NCBI RefSeq assembly: GCF_003052165.1
Contig: NZ_CP024869.1
Span: forward strand, 558,001-622,000
Reading direction: 5' to 3'
DNA: 64,000 bases
Source: Dietzia sp. JS16-p6b
GTDB taxonomy: Bacteria > Actinomycetota > Actinomycetes > Mycobacteriales > Mycobacteriaceae
Part shown: positions 41,587-51,065 of the stretch, piece after piece
Layout: every line of letters starts with the position of its first letter
Position numbering within the stretch: the first letter of the stretch is position 1
Position numbers and translations under genes: made by a program
The notes under the pieces: model-generated
Told to the model about the DNA's origin: nothing
Databases searched by the model: none
Seen by the model: only the letters and a program-made list of their open reading frames with translations

Positions 41587-44500
41587 TCAGCCCCGCCAGG
41601 GTGCGATCGGATTGCCCTGCCAGCGGGTGCCCGGGGGGATGCGGTCGCCGCGCATGACCAGCGAGGCCGGGCCCACGGTGGAGCCGTCGCCGATCGAGGA
41701 CGCCGGGAGCGCCACACAGTGGCACCCCAGCGTCGCGCCATCGGCCATCGTCACCCGGTCGATCTGCATGATGCGGTCGTGGAAGAGATGGGTCTGGACC
41801 ACGCAGCCGCGGTTGACGGTGGCGCCGTCACCCACCGAGATCAGGTCGGCCTCGGGGAGCCAGTAGGACTCGCACCACACGCCCCGGCCGATGCGTGACC
41901 CGAGCAGGCGCAGCATCGCGGTGAGGATCGGGGTCCCGGTGGCGGGCCGGGCCATCCAGGGCGCGGCGAGGAGCTCGACAAAGGAGTCGGCCACCTCGTT
42001 GCGCCACACGAAGGAGGACCACAGTGGCTGGTCGCCCGCGCGGATCCGGCCCACCAGGATCCACTTGGCCAGGACCGCGAGCAGCAGTGCCACCAGTCCG
42101 GCATACGCGAGCGTGACACCGGAGGTCAGCGCGGCCACGGTGAAACCCCACTCCCGGTGGATCAGCTGCATCACCACCAGGACGCCGACAAGCAGGAGGA
42201 ACGAGAGCCACACCGGGACCAGGCGCAGGGTCTCCCACGCGGCACGGGCGACCTTCAGGCGCCCCGGCGGTTGGTAGGTGCGCGCGTCGCTCTCGCCGTC
42301 GGCCACCGCCCTGGGCAGCTTCTGCGGGGGCGATCCGAGCCACGACGTGCCCTTCTTGGCCTTCTGCGGCGCGGAGGACAGAACGGCGACCAGTCCACGC
42401 GCGGGGACCTTGCGGCCGGCGGACGCGATGCCCGAGTTGCCGAGGAACGCGCGTTTGCCGACCTGCGCCTGCTCGAGCCTCATCCACCCCGACCCCAGTT
42501 CGTACGGCGCGACCATCGTGTCATCGGCGAGGAACGCCCCGTCACGGACGGTGGTGAGAGAGGGGATGAGCAGGACGGTCGAGGCCTCCACGTCCTTGCC
42601 GATCGTCGCCCCCAGCGCCCGCAGCCACATCGGCGTGAGCATCGAGGCGTAGAGCGGGTACAGCCAGTTCCGGGCGGCGTCCATGATGCGCTCGCTGCAC
42701 CAGGCCTGCCACGCGATGCGGGAGTGCACCGGATGGAAGCCTTCCCGCAGTCCCACCGACAGCACCCGCACCGAGACCAGGGTGAGCGCGGCGAACAGCA
42801 CGAGCGCGACCAGCGTCCCGGGCACCGACCACAGGGTCGCGCGCAGGAACAGCTGCCCGGGGGTGGCGGCGTCCCGTGCCCCCGCGGCCACCACCGCGAG
42901 TCCGGCGCCGAGCGCGATCAACGGCATCGCGCCGAGCGCCACCGCGGAGAGCTGGTACACCAGGCTCCAGACGCGGTTGTGGGGTGCGGGCTCGGCCGGC
43001 CAGCTCGAGCCCCGCTTCCCCCGCTTGCGGGCCGGCGAACCCGCGTAGCGCTTGCCGGCCTTGACGGTGCCCACCACGGCGGATCCGATCTCCACGTGCG
43101 CGCCCCGGCCCACCACGGCGCCCGGCAGCAGCGTGGACCGCGCTCCCACCACCGCGTTCTCGCCGATCTCCACGGTCCCGACGTGCACCACGTCGCCGTC
43201 GACCCAGTGCCCGGCCAGGTCGACCTCCGGCTCGATGGAGGCGCCGTCGCCCACCGTGAGCAGGCCGGTGACGGGCGGCAGCGTGTGCATGTCCACCCCG
43301 TGACCGATCTTCGCGCCGAGCAGCCGCGCGAACGGGGTGAGCCACCCGGCACCCTCGAGGTTCGCGACCCCGGAGGCCTCGACCAGCCGCTCGGCCGCCC
43401 AGAGGCGCAGATGGACCGGTCCGCCCCTCGGGTAGGTGCCCGGAGTGATCCCGGCCGTGAGGGCGCGGCACAGCAGGCCCGTCACGAGCGTGCGGCCCGC
43501 GGGGAGCAGGAGGAGCACGGTGAGGATCCCGAGCGCCCACCACGAGACCGGTCGCGCCCAGGGGACCCCCACGGACGCCGCGACGTTGTTGGCGATCCCC
43601 AGCCAGGTGAGCCACTGCAGTCCGGTGACCGTGAGCAGCGGGAGCGTGGCCAAAACCTGGACCAGTTGCGCACCGCGGCCGACGGGCCGCACGTGTCGCG
43701 GCTCCACGGCGGCCACCGGTTCGAGCTCGTCGAGGAACCCTGCGAAGTCACCGAGGCGTGGACGGTCGTAGATGTCCCCCACGGTCACGGCGGGGAAGCG
43801 CTCGCGGACCGCCACCACCACGTGTGCCGCGGCGAGGGAACCGCCGCCGAGGGCGAAGAAGTCCTCGTCGACCCCGGAGACGTCGGCGCCCAGGGCCGAG
43901 GACCACAGTTCGGCCACCCACGCGTCGGTGCCCTCCAGCTCCGTCTCCGCGGCCGAGGTCTGGGCCAGGGGCCACGGCAGGGCCGCGCGGTCGACCTTCC
44001 CCGAGGTCCGGGTGGGCAGCTCGTCGACCAGCGTCAGCCGGGGGACCACCCCCGCGGGTAGCCGGTCGCGCAGGGTCGCGGCGGCGTCGGCGAGGTCGAA
44101 GCCCGCCGGATCGTCCGCCACGAGGTAGGCCACGAGGACGGACTGACCGGCGTCGGACTTCTTCACCGCGGCGGCCCCGGCGCTCACGCCCGGCAGCGCG
44201 GAGACCGCGGTGTCGACCTCGCCCAGCTCGAGTCGGCGTCCACCGATCTTGACCTGGTCGTCGACGCGGCCGGCGAAATACAGACCATCGGCCTCGAGGC
44301 GCACGACGTCGCCGGACCGGTACGCGCGCTCCCAGCCGAGGGACTCCATGGGCGCGTACTTCTCGGCGTCCTTGTCCGGGTCGAGGTATCGGGCCAGCCC
44401 CACCCCGCCGATCACCAGCTCACCGGATTCGCCGTAACCGACCGGCATGCCCGTCGGGTCGACGACGGCCAGGTCCCACCCGTCCAACGGCAGGCCGATC

Positions 44501-45438
44501 GAGACCTCACCCGTGCCGTCCAGCCGCGCCGCGCACGCCACCACGGTGGCCTCGGTCGGCCCGTAGGTGTTCCAGACCTCGCGGTCAGCGCCGGCGAGTC
44601 GGGCGGCGAGTTCAGGCGGGCAGGCCTCGCCGCCGAGGATCACCAGCCGGATGTCGGCGAGCATCTCCTCGGGCCACATCGAGGCCAGTGTCGGCACGGT
44701 CGATATCACCGTGATCCCCCGGTCGCGCAACCACGGACCCAGGTCGAGCCCGGATTTGACGATTGACCGGGGCGCGGGCACCAGACACGCCCCGTGCGCC
44801 CAGGCCAGCCACATCTCCTCGCAGGAGGCGTCGAACGCCACCGACAGCCCGGCGAGCACCCGGTCGCCGGGGCCGAGCGGGGCGCCGGTGAGGAAGATCC
44901 GCGACTCCGCGTCCACGAACGCGGCGGCACTGCGGTGGGTGACGGCCACGCCCTTCGGCAGTCCGGTGGTGCCGGAGGTGAAGATGATCCAACAGTCGTC
45001 GTCGACTCCCGGCCCCCGGTGCCTCGACGGGTCGGCCGGGCGGTGCGGGTCGGCGACCCGCATCCCCTCTGCGGTGTACACGGCCGCGACGCCCGCCTGG
45101 CCGAAGACCAACTCGGCGCGGTCGGCGGGATCGTCCACGTCCACGGGTACGTACGCCGCGCCCGCGGCGAGCGTCGACAGGATCGCCAGGTACAACTCCA
45201 CGCCGCCCGACGGCATGTGGATGCCCACCCGGTCGCCCGCCCCCACGCCCTGCTCCTGCATCCAGCGCGCCGAGGTGTGGATCTCCTCCCACACCTCGCG
45301 ATAGCTCAGCACCCGCGCGCCGTCGTCGAGGCACGGCGCGTCCGGGTGGCTCCGCGTCGCGGCATCGAGAACGTCCAGCAGTGTCCGAGGGCTCGGGGCC
45401 TGTGAGCTGCGAAGATACTGCTCGGGGATGGTGTGCAC
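41587..45438 (-). CDS. Pls/PosA-type NRPS-like membrane enzyme
   Basis: A 1283-residue protein. An adenylation domain (about 1-490) has IIFTSGTTGLPKGVAVTH, NTYGPTEATV, RSGDVVRLEADGLYF and the catalytic-Lys end RTSGKVDRAALP. A carrier domain follows with LGGGSLAAA (Ser534 for phosphopantetheine). The C-terminal ~700 residues alternate membrane helices with three left-handed beta-helix-like segments, the terminal domain of the epsilon-poly-L-lysine synthetase group. There is no condensation or thioesterase domain. This architecture activates one amino acid and joins it in a membrane-tethered domain. The substrate cannot be read by eye. It stands alone, without tailoring genes. Confidence 0.87.
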   Translation of the reverse strand: MHTIPEQYLRSSQAPSPRTLLDVLDAATRSHPDAPCLDDGARVLSYREVWEEIHTSARWMQEQGVGAGDRVGIHMPSGGVELYLAILSTLAAGAAYVPVDVDDPADRAELVFGQAGVAAVYTAEGMRVADPHRPADPSRHRGPGVDDDCWIIFTSGTTGLPKGVAVTHRSAAAFVDAESRIFLTGAPLGPGDRVLAGLSVAFDASCEEMWLAWAHGACLVPAPRSIVKSGLDLGPWLRDRGITVISTVPTLASMWPEEMLADIRLVILGGEACPPELAARLAGADREVWNTYGPTEATVVACAARLDGTGEVSIGLPLDGWDLAVVDPTGMPVGYGESGELVIGGVGLARYLDPDKDAEKYAPMESLGWERAYRSGDVVRLEADGLYFAGRVDDQVKIGGRRLELGEVDTAVSALPGVSAGAAAVKKSDAGQSVLVAYLVADDPAGFDLADAAATLRDRLPAGVVPRLTLVDELPTRTSGKVDRAALPWPLAQTSAAETELEGTDAWVAELWSSALGADVSGVDEDFFALGGGSLAAAHVVVAVRERFPAVTVGDIYDRPRLGDFAGFLDELEPVAAVEPRHVRPVGRGAQLVQVLATLPLLTVTGLQWLTWLGIANNVAASVGVPWARPVSWWALGILTVLLLLPAGRTLVTGLLCRALTAGITPGTYPRGGPVHLRLWAAERLVEASGVANLEGAGWLTPFARLLGAKIGHGVDMHTLPPVTGLLTVGDGASIEPEVDLAGHWVDGDVVHVGTVEIGENAVVGARSTLLPGAVVGRGAHVEIGSAVVGTVKAGKRYAGSPARKRGKRGSSWPAEPAPHNRVWSLVYQLSAVALGAMPLIALGAGLAVVAAGARDAATPGQLFLRATLWSVPGTLVALVLFAALTLVSVRVLSVGLREGFHPVHSRIAWQAWCSERIMDAARNWLYPLYASMLTPMWLRALGATIGKDVEASTVLLIPSLTTVRDGAFLADDTMVAPYELGSGWMRLEQAQVGKRAFLGNSGIASAGRKVPARGLVAVLSSAPQKAKKGTSWLGSPPQKLPRAVADGESDARTYQPPGRLKVARAAWETLRLVPVWLSFLLLVGVLVVMQLIHREWGFTVAALTSGVTLAYAGLVALLLAVLAKWILVGRIRAGDQPLWSSFVWRNEVADSFVELLAAPWMARPATGTPILTAMLRLLGSRIGRGVWCESYWLPEADLISVGDGATVNRGCVVQTHLFHDRIMQIDRVTMADGATLGCHCVALPASSIGDGSTVGPASLVMRGDRIPPGTRWQGNPIAPWRG

Positions 45439-45505
45439 GTGCGGATGGTATCCCGGTCGGGTGAACTCTCTCCCACAGCGCGGGTAGAACTGGTTCTATT
45501 AGCTC

Positions 45506-46369
45506 ATGTCAGGATCTCTGGAGAACAAGACCGTCGTGATCGTGGGAGCGGGACCCGGCTTCGGCCGGACCCTCGCCCTGCGCGCAGCACAGCAGGGTGC
45601 GACCGTCGTCGTGGCCGCCCGGACCGCCTCCCGTCTCGACGGGATCGTCGACGAGGTACGCACCGCCGGTGGCACCGCGATCGCCGCCGCGGTGGACGCC
45701 ACCGAACCCGACTCCGTACGCGCGCTGCGGGAGACCGTCGCGCAGCACACCGATGCCGTCCACGGCCTGGTCTACAGCGCGTTCGCGGTGCCCAGCATGA
45801 AGCCACTGGCCCAGACCGACCACGACCAGATCTCGCGGGGGATCGACCTGTCGGTCCTCGGCGCGCTTCGCACCACCCAGGAGTTCACCCCGCTGCTCGA
45901 GGCCGGCGCGGCGGCGGGGGCAGGCGAGGCCGACTCCGGGGCCGACTCCGGGGCCGACTCCGGGGCCGAGAGCAGCGCCGCGCCCGCGAGCAGCTCCGTG
46001 GTCATGATGGCCTCCGCGGTCATCCACCACTCCCGCGAGCGCTACGCCGGCTACAAGATCGCCAAGACCGCCCTCGTCGCGCTGGGCCACTCCCTGGCCA
46101 CGGAGCTCGGGCCGCGCGGCATCCGCGTCAACACCGTGGCGCCCGGCTACATCTACGGCGAGACGCTCAAGGGGTACTTCGAGCACCTGGCGGGCAAGTA
46201 CGGCGGGACCGTGGAGGACGTCTACGCCCACACCGCCGAGAAGATGGACCTGAGGCGCCTGCCCAGCGAGCGCGAGATCGTCGACCCGGTGCTGTTCCTC
46301 CTGTCGGACGCGGCGTCGGCGGTCACCGGCCAGACCCTGACCGTGGACTGCGGCGAGTTCCACACCTGA
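45506..46369 (+). CDS. SDR family oxidoreductase
   Basis: A 287-residue classical-type short-chain dehydrogenase. The cofactor motif is VGAGPGFGRT; the active site is in MMASAVIHHSRERYAGYKIAK (Ser, Tyr, Lys). The C-terminus is Rossmann-like with NTVAPGYIYGETLKGY and VTGQTLTVDCGEFH. Between residues ~132 and 160 there is an Ala/Gly/Ser/Asp insertion partly encoded by three 12-bp repeats, placed just before the active-site strand. Substrate unknown. Confidence 0.88.
   Translation: MSGSLENKTVVIVGAGPGFGRTLALRAAQQGATVVVAARTASRLDGIVDEVRTAGGTAIAAAVDATEPDSVRALRETVAQHTDAVHGLVYSAFAVPSMKPLAQTDHDQISRGIDLSVLGALRTTQEFTPLLEAGAAAGAGEADSGADSGADSGAESSAAPASSSVVMMASAVIHHSRERYAGYKIAKTALVALGHSLATELGPRGIRVNTVAPGYIYGETLKGYFEHLAGKYGGTVEDVYAHTAEKMDLRRLPSEREIVDPVLFLLSDAASAVTGQTLTVDCGEFHT
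45929..45964. repeat. 12-bp in-frame tandem repeat in SDR gene
   Basis: Three copies of GCCGACTCCGGG (45929, 45941, 45953), each encoding Ala-Asp-Ser-Gly. Being a multiple of three, copy-number change would keep the frame. Confidence 0.9.
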
Positions 46370-46509
46370 GCCGCTGACACCTCGGGAGAGCTCGCCTGCG
46401 CGCCCACCCCGGGACTCCGTCCCCGCACCCACCCCGAGGCACGGATCAGGGTGGGGATCGGGGTCGAACCCGGATGTGGCGGGCGCCGTGGGGGAGGAGA
46501 CTGGAGGTC

Positions 46510-46529
46510 GTCGGGGAGAGGTCCCCGAC
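46510..46529 (+). promoter_or_regulatory. Hairpin upstream of pspC
   Basis: GTCGGGGA (46510-46517) and TCCCCGAC (46522-46529) form a perfect 8-bp stem with a 4-nt loop, 29 bp before the pspC start and 140 bp after the SDR stop. It may be the SDR terminator or part of the pspC leader. Confidence 0.45.
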
Positions 46530-46558
46530 CGCCATTGACGACGACGAGGTGACATGTC

Positions 46559-46765
46559 ATGACCTACCCTTCAGACTCCCAGCCCAAACGACTGACCCGC
46601 TCCGAGGACCGCTGGATCGGGGGCGTGTGCGGCGGGCTCGCCGACTACTTCGGGATCGACCCGGTGTTGGTCCGCGTCCTGTTCGTGGCCTCCCTGCTGC
46701 TGCCCGGGCCGCAGGTGCTCCTGTACCTGATCCTCTGGTTCGTCATGCCTGACGTCCGCGCCTGA
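46559..46765 (+). CDS. PspC domain protein
   Basis: A 68-residue small membrane protein. RSEDRWIGGVCGGLADYFGIDPVLVRV is the PspC signature, followed by one hydrophobic helix (LLLPGPQVLLYLILWFVMP). PspC proteins sense or respond to membrane stress. ATG 46559 has a GAGGTGA ribosome binding site. No other phage-shock gene is adjacent. Confidence 0.93.
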   Translation: MTYPSDSQPKRLTRSEDRWIGGVCGGLADYFGIDPVLVRVLFVASLLLPGPQVLLYLILWFVMPDVRA

Positions 46766-46788
46766 GGTCGTCATGGCAGGCTGAGCGC

Positions 46789-47652
46789 ATGAGCACTCAA
46801 GACACCTCGGCCGCGCCCGGTCAGTACTCCTCCGTCCGCATCGAGAAGGCGGTCCGGCATCCGCACGTCGCGCAGGTGACGCTGATCGGGCCCGGCCTCC
46901 ACAACGGCATGGGGCCGGATTTCTGGGCGGAGATGCCCCGCGTGATGGCGGAGCTCGACGCCGATCCGGAGGTCCGTGCGGCCGTCATCGCCGGGGAGGG
47001 CCGCAACTTCTCCTACGGGCTCGACCTGATGGCGATGATGCCGCAGTTCATGGAGTTCCTTCCCCAGGACACGACCCCGGACGCCTCTCGTAACGAGCGG
47101 ATCCTGGACTTCGTGGAGAACATGCGTCGCGCCATCGACTCGGTGGCGTCGGCCAAGACCCCCACCGTCGCGGCGGTCCAGGGCCGCTGCATCGGGGGCG
47201 CGGTGGACCTGATCTCCGCCTGCGACGTCCGCCACGGCGCCGCCGACTCGACCTACTCGATCCGCGAGGTCAAGGTGGGGATCGTGGCCGACATGGGCTC
47301 GCTCGCGCGGCTTCCCCACATCATCGGCTCCGGGCTGACCCGGGAACTCGCCCTCACCGGCCGGGACATCGACGCCCAGACCGCCCTGCGCTACGGGCTG
47401 GTCACCCAGCTGGCCGAGGACGCCGCCGGTGTGTTGGCCTCGGCCCACGCCACCGCCGCCGAGATCGCCGCCAACCCCCCGCTGGTGGTCCGCGGGACCC
47501 GCGAGGTGCTCAACCGCGGCATCGAGGGGCAGATCCGCGAGAACAACCGCTACGTGGCCACGTGGAACGCCGGGTTCCTCGCCCCCTCCGACATGATGGA
47601 GGCCATCTCGGCGACGCTCGAGAAGCGCGAGGCGAAGTTCACCGGCCGCTGA
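46789..47652 (+). CDS. Enoyl-CoA hydratase/isomerase, dienoyl-CoA isomerase-like
   Basis: A 287-residue crotonase. The second oxyanion segment is AAVQGRCIGGAVDLISACDVR, with Asp in the position used by ECH1. IREVKVGIVADMGSLARLP keeps the Glu and Asp that in ECH1 catalyse delta3,5-delta2,4-dienoyl-CoA isomerisation. It probably helps degrade polyunsaturated fatty acids. It lies 23 bp after pspC but functional linkage is doubtful. Confidence 0.88.
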   Translation: MSTQDTSAAPGQYSSVRIEKAVRHPHVAQVTLIGPGLHNGMGPDFWAEMPRVMAELDADPEVRAAVIAGEGRNFSYGLDLMAMMPQFMEFLPQDTTPDASRNERILDFVENMRRAIDSVASAKTPTVAAVQGRCIGGAVDLISACDVRHGAADSTYSIREVKVGIVADMGSLARLPHIIGSGLTRELALTGRDIDAQTALRYGLVTQLAEDAAGVLASAHATAAEIAANPPLVVRGTREVLNRGIEGQIRENNRYVATWNAGFLAPSDMMEAISATLEKREAKFTGR

Positions 47653-47705
47653 GGCCACGAACCAGGCCGCGCTGGCCGACCCGACGAACGGTCGCCAGAA
47701 AAGGT

Positions 47706-47771
47706 GAGCCGTCGCTCCGGTACGCAATGGCGGATCCACACCAGGGGAAACGCTGCCCGGAGTGACGGCTC
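47706..47771. repeat. Imperfect long inverted repeat
   Basis: GAGCCGTCGCTCCGG (47706-47720) and CCGGAGTGACGGCTC (47757-47771) match at 14 of 15 positions, with a 36-nt spacer. It precedes a stronger terminator hairpin between convergent genes. Confidence 0.8.
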
Positions 47772-47793
47772 GTGTACGTGCGGGCGTGTGCGC

Positions 47794-47823
47794 CCCCGCC
47801 GCGTGTGGGCCGACGCGGCGGGG
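47794..47823. terminator. Bidirectional terminator between crotonase and ppa
   Basis: Perfect 11-bp arms CCCCGCCGCGT (47794-47804) and ACGCGGCGGGG (47813-47823) with an 8-nt loop, between two convergent genes. Confidence 0.65.
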
Positions 47824-47861
47824 ACCCCCGGCCACGCGGGCGGACCCTCGGCCGCCCGGGG

Positions 47862-48374
47862 TCAGCCGCGGTTGGGCTCGGCCTTCTCCTCGGGGTGCTC
47901 GGCGAAGTTCTCGACGCCCTCGGCGATGAGCTTCTCCCCGAGGTCCTTGCCCTTCCACTCACCGGGCGTGACGTGCTTGCCGGGCTCGAGATCCTTGTAG
48001 TGGAGGAAGAAGTGCTCGATCGCCTTGAGCTCGAAGTCCGGGACGTCCTCGATGTCCTGGATGTGCTCCCACCGCGGGTCCGTGGCCGGGACGCACAGCA
48101 GCTTGTCGTCGCCGCCGGCCTCGTCGGACATCGTGTAGACACCCACGACGCGGGCGTTGACGATCACGCCGGGGTGCACCGACTCGTCCAGCAGGACCAG
48201 CGCATCGCACGGGTCGCCGTCGTCGGCGAGCGTGTTGTCGATGAACCCGTAGTCGGCCGGGTAGCCCATCGAGGTGAACAGGAACCGGTCGAGGTAGATC
48301 TTCCCGGTCTCGTGGTGGATCTCGTACTTGTTGCGCGAGCCCTTGGGGATCTCGATGGTCACTTCGACGGACAC
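47862..48374 (-). CDS. ppa: Inorganic pyrophosphatase
   Basis: A 170-residue class I pyrophosphatase hydrolysing PPi to two phosphates. [13 protein letters not shown] and the metal site [11 protein letters not shown] are canonical. GTG 48374 gives the usual start [18 protein letters not shown]; the frame is open to 48458 but that extension is not conserved in character. It diverges from dacB, the same order as Rv3628 and Rv3627c. Confidence 0.96.
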   Translation of the reverse strand: MSVEVTIEIPKGSRNKYEIHHETGKIYLDRFLFTSMGYPADYGFIDNTLADDGDPCDALVLLDESVHPGVIVNARVVGVYTMSDEAGGDDKLLCVPATDPRWEHIQDIEDVPDFELKAIEHFFLHYKDLEPGKHVTPGEWKGKDLGEKLIAEGVENFAEHPEEKAEPNRG

Positions 48375-48556
48375 TGGCGTACCTCGCTGATCGGCGTTCT
48401 CGGGACCCCGGACGCGCGCCCGGGAATTCGCACCGATTCTAGTAGGCAGGTCCGGCACCGGGGGCGGTCGCCGTCAGGTCGCCCGCTAGCGTGGGTGATC
48501 GATGGCCGCTGCCCGGTCGGGGGCGAGGGCTGGAGAGTGCGGGAGGGCAGGGGTCG

Positions 48557-49951
48557 GTGACCGAGCGGGGCGTGTGGCGCGGGCGGGGCCCGGTGTGGCG
48601 GATCGGAGTGGTCCTGGTCACCGTGGCGCTGCTGGTGGCGGGCCTCGTGGCGGCGGCGCTCCTCACCGACGTCGAGGGGGAGTTGGGCGTCGGGCGCGAC
48701 GGGTCCGCGTCCGCCGGGCCCCCGCCGTCTCCGGGTCTTCTGGCCGCCGGGGATGACTCGCCGACCCCAGACCCGGGGGCCCTCGAGCAGATCCTGGGGC
48801 CGCTGGCGTCGGACCCGGCGGTCGGGGACCTGACCGCGAGCGTGGTCGACGATGCCACCGGGCAGGTCCTGTGGGAGCGCCGCCCCCGTGACGCCCGGGT
48901 CCCGGCCTCGACGGTCAAGCTGCTCACGGCCGTCGCCGCCCTCACCCGTCTGCCCGCCGACGCCCGCGTCGACACCGTTCTGGCGCGCGGCACCCGCCCC
49001 GACACCCTCGTGGTGATCCCGGGCGGAGACCCCACCATGTCCGGTTCCGCCGAACCCGGCCCGTTGTTCCCGGGTGCCGCCACCATCGCGCAGGCCGCGG
49101 GAGTCGTCCGCACGGCCGGCCAGACCCCCGCGCGCATCGTGGTGGCCCCGGGCCCGTACACCGGCCCGCGCCTCGGGCCCGGCTGGTCCCCGGTCGACAT
49201 CGCTGGGGGCAACATCGCCCCCGTACAGGCGTGGATGCTCGACGCGGGTCGCCTGGATCCGGTGGACGAGTACTCGCCTCGCACCCCGGAGCCCACGCTG
49301 GCGGCCGGGAGGGCTCTGGCCCGCGAACTGGGCGTCGATCCCGAGCAGGTCAGCGTCTCGGAGGAGCCGGTGGAGACGACGGAGGAGTTCGGCCGCGTGT
49401 CGTCCGCGCCGCTCACCGAACGGGTGCGTTCGATGCTCGTCCACTCGGACAACGTGCTGGCGGAGACGATCTGCCGGGAGGTCGCGCTCGACCGGAACCC
49501 CGACCAGGCGGCCGGGTTCTCGGCCGGGACCGCAGCCGTCGTGGACACCCTCGCCGAGCGGGGGCTCGACATGTCGGGGGTCCGCCTCGACGACTGTTCG
49601 GGCATGAGCGCCGGTAACCGGATCTCGGCGGCCGCCCTCACGGACGTTCTGCGCACCGCCGCGGCTCCCGATGCGACCCGGGAGATGCGGGACCTGCTGG
49701 ACGCCCTGCCCATCGCGGCGGGGTCGGGAACCCTTGTGGACCGCTTCAACGGGCCGTCGGCGGCGGGTGCGGGGTGGGTGCGGGCCAAGACCGGGACACT
49801 GAGGGAGACCAGCGCGCTCGCGGGCACCGTCACCAGCGCCGACGGCCGGACGATGAGCTTCGCGCTCCTGGCCTCCGGCACCGACCCCACTGTCGCCCGA
49901 CCGGTCCTCGACCGGATCGCCGCCGAGTTGCGTAGCTGTGGCTGCCGCTAG
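48557..49951 (+). CDS. dacB: D-alanyl-D-alanine carboxypeptidase/endopeptidase (PBP4 family)
   Basis: A 464-residue penicillin-binding protein of the S13 family. A hydrophobic N-terminal anchor (residues 16-36) exports it; the catalytic motifs are STVK (Ser118/Lys121), SDN (Ser297) and KTG (Lys411). GGDPTMSG and DDCSGMSAGNRIS are typical of PBP4. GTG 48557 follows a GGGAGGG-rich region. It trims peptidoglycan peptides. The end overlaps tilS by 14 bases. Confidence 0.93.
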   Translation: MTERGVWRGRGPVWRIGVVLVTVALLVAGLVAAALLTDVEGELGVGRDGSASAGPPPSPGLLAAGDDSPTPDPGALEQILGPLASDPAVGDLTASVVDDATGQVLWERRPRDARVPASTVKLLTAVAALTRLPADARVDTVLARGTRPDTLVVIPGGDPTMSGSAEPGPLFPGAATIAQAAGVVRTAGQTPARIVVAPGPYTGPRLGPGWSPVDIAGGNIAPVQAWMLDAGRLDPVDEYSPRTPEPTLAAGRALARELGVDPEQVSVSEEPVETTEEFGRVSSAPLTERVRSMLVHSDNVLAETICREVALDRNPDQAAGFSAGTAAVVDTLAERGLDMSGVRLDDCSGMSAGNRISAAALTDVLRTAAAPDATREMRDLLDALPIAAGSGTLVDRFNGPSAAGAGWVRAKTGTLRETSALAGTVTSADGRTMSFALLASGTDPTVARPVLDRIAAELRSCGCR

Positions 49952-51065
49952 CGGACCGGGCCGGGCCGACGCCCGACCTTCCGACGCCGACCCCGCCCAG
50001 CCCGCCCAGGCTCGGGACCAGTCCACTGACTCGGCGTGGACCGGCGCGGCGTGGGCCGTTCGCTCGGCCGTGCGGGCGTTCCGCCGCTCCCACCCGGAGG
50101 TGGGCGACGACGTGTGCGTGGCGCTGTCCGGAGGTGCGGATTCGCTCGCGCTCACGGCCGCCGCGGTGACCGAGTTCGCCACGGTGACCGCGCTGGTGGT
50201 GGACCACGGCCTGCAGCCCGGCTCCGACGAGGTCGCCCGTCAGGCGTGCCGGGCGGCGGGCCGCCTGGGGGCGTGGTCGCGGGACCTCGCCGTCGTCGTC
50301 GATCCCGATGGTTCCGGCCCCGAGGCCGCGGCGCGCACCGCGCGGTACGCCGCGCTCGACGCCGCGCGCGAGGGCCGCCCGGTGCTGCTCGCCCATACTC
50401 TCGACGACCAGGCCGAGACGGTCCTGCTGGGGCTCGGCCGGGGTTCCGGCGCGCGGTCCCTGCGCGGGATGGCCGCCTGGGACGCGCCGTGGGGCCGCCC
50501 GCTGCTCGGCGTGCGAGGGACCGACACCCGCGCGGCCTGCCGTGTGCTGGGCCTGGACTGGTGGGACGACCCACACAACACCGACCCGACGTTCACCCGG
50601 GTGCGAGTGCGGCGCGAGGTGCTCCCACTCCTGGAGGACGTGCTCGGGGGCGGGGTGGCGGAGGGGTTGGCGCGAACCGCGGAGCTGCTCCGGACCGACG
50701 ACGACGAGCTGGAGCGTCTTGCCGCCGCCGTGCCGATCTCCGGTGACGGCGACCTCGACGTCTCCGTGCTCCACCGGTTGCCGACCGCCGTGCTGACCCG
50801 GGTCCTGCGGCGATGGCTGCTGGCCCACGGCTGCCCGTCGCCCACGTACGCGCACCTGTCGGCGGTGGCGGCGCTGGTCACCGACTGGCACGGGCAGGGG
50901 GGAGTGGCGGTGGGGGGCACTGGACCGGGCACAGGCACGGAGACGAGTGCGGGCGCGGGCTCGGACGCGTCGGGTGTGACGGCGGGCCGGGGCAGGTTGG
51001 TCGCTCGGCGGCGGCATGGAAAGGTGGTCCTGGAGATAGACCGGGCTAGCGGAGCGGGGACGTAG
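49938..51065 (+). CDS. tilS: tRNA(Ile)-lysidine synthase
   Basis: A 375-residue N-type ATP pyrophosphatase that converts C34 to lysidine in tRNA-Ile(CAU). The PP-loop is LSGGADSLAL (Ser64). LLAHTLDDQAETVLLGL and WWDDPHNTDPTFTRVRVR are the other family motifs. The C-terminal domain is short and Gly/Thr-rich, normal for actinobacteria. The first ~35 residues look unstructured and the start may lie further in. hpt begins at the base after its stop. Confidence 0.94.
   Translation: MAAASGPGRADARPSDADPAQPAQARDQSTDSAWTGAAWAVRSAVRAFRRSHPEVGDDVCVALSGGADSLALTAAAVTEFATVTALVVDHGLQPGSDEVARQACRAAGRLGAWSRDLAVVVDPDGSGPEAAARTARYAALDAAREGRPVLLAHTLDDQAETVLLGLGRGSGARSLRGMAAWDAPWGRPLLGVRGTDTRAACRVLGLDWWDDPHNTDPTFTRVRVRREVLPLLEDVLGGGVAEGLARTAELLRTDDDELERLAAAVPISGDGDLDVSVLHRLPTAVLTRVLRRWLLAHGCPSPTYAHLSAVAALVTDWHGQGGVAVGGTGPGTGTETSAGAGSDASGVTAGRGRLVARRRHGKVVLEIDRASGAGT

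Noticed and set aside
41444-41898. Small plus-strand open frames over the 32-bp repeat
   Set aside because: They translate the tandem repeat in several frames and run antisense into the NRPS-like gene; no sign of a real protein.
47706-47771. Miniature transposable element
   Set aside because: Inverted repeats are present, but no target-site duplication or second copy in the window was seen; a structured 3' region is simpler.
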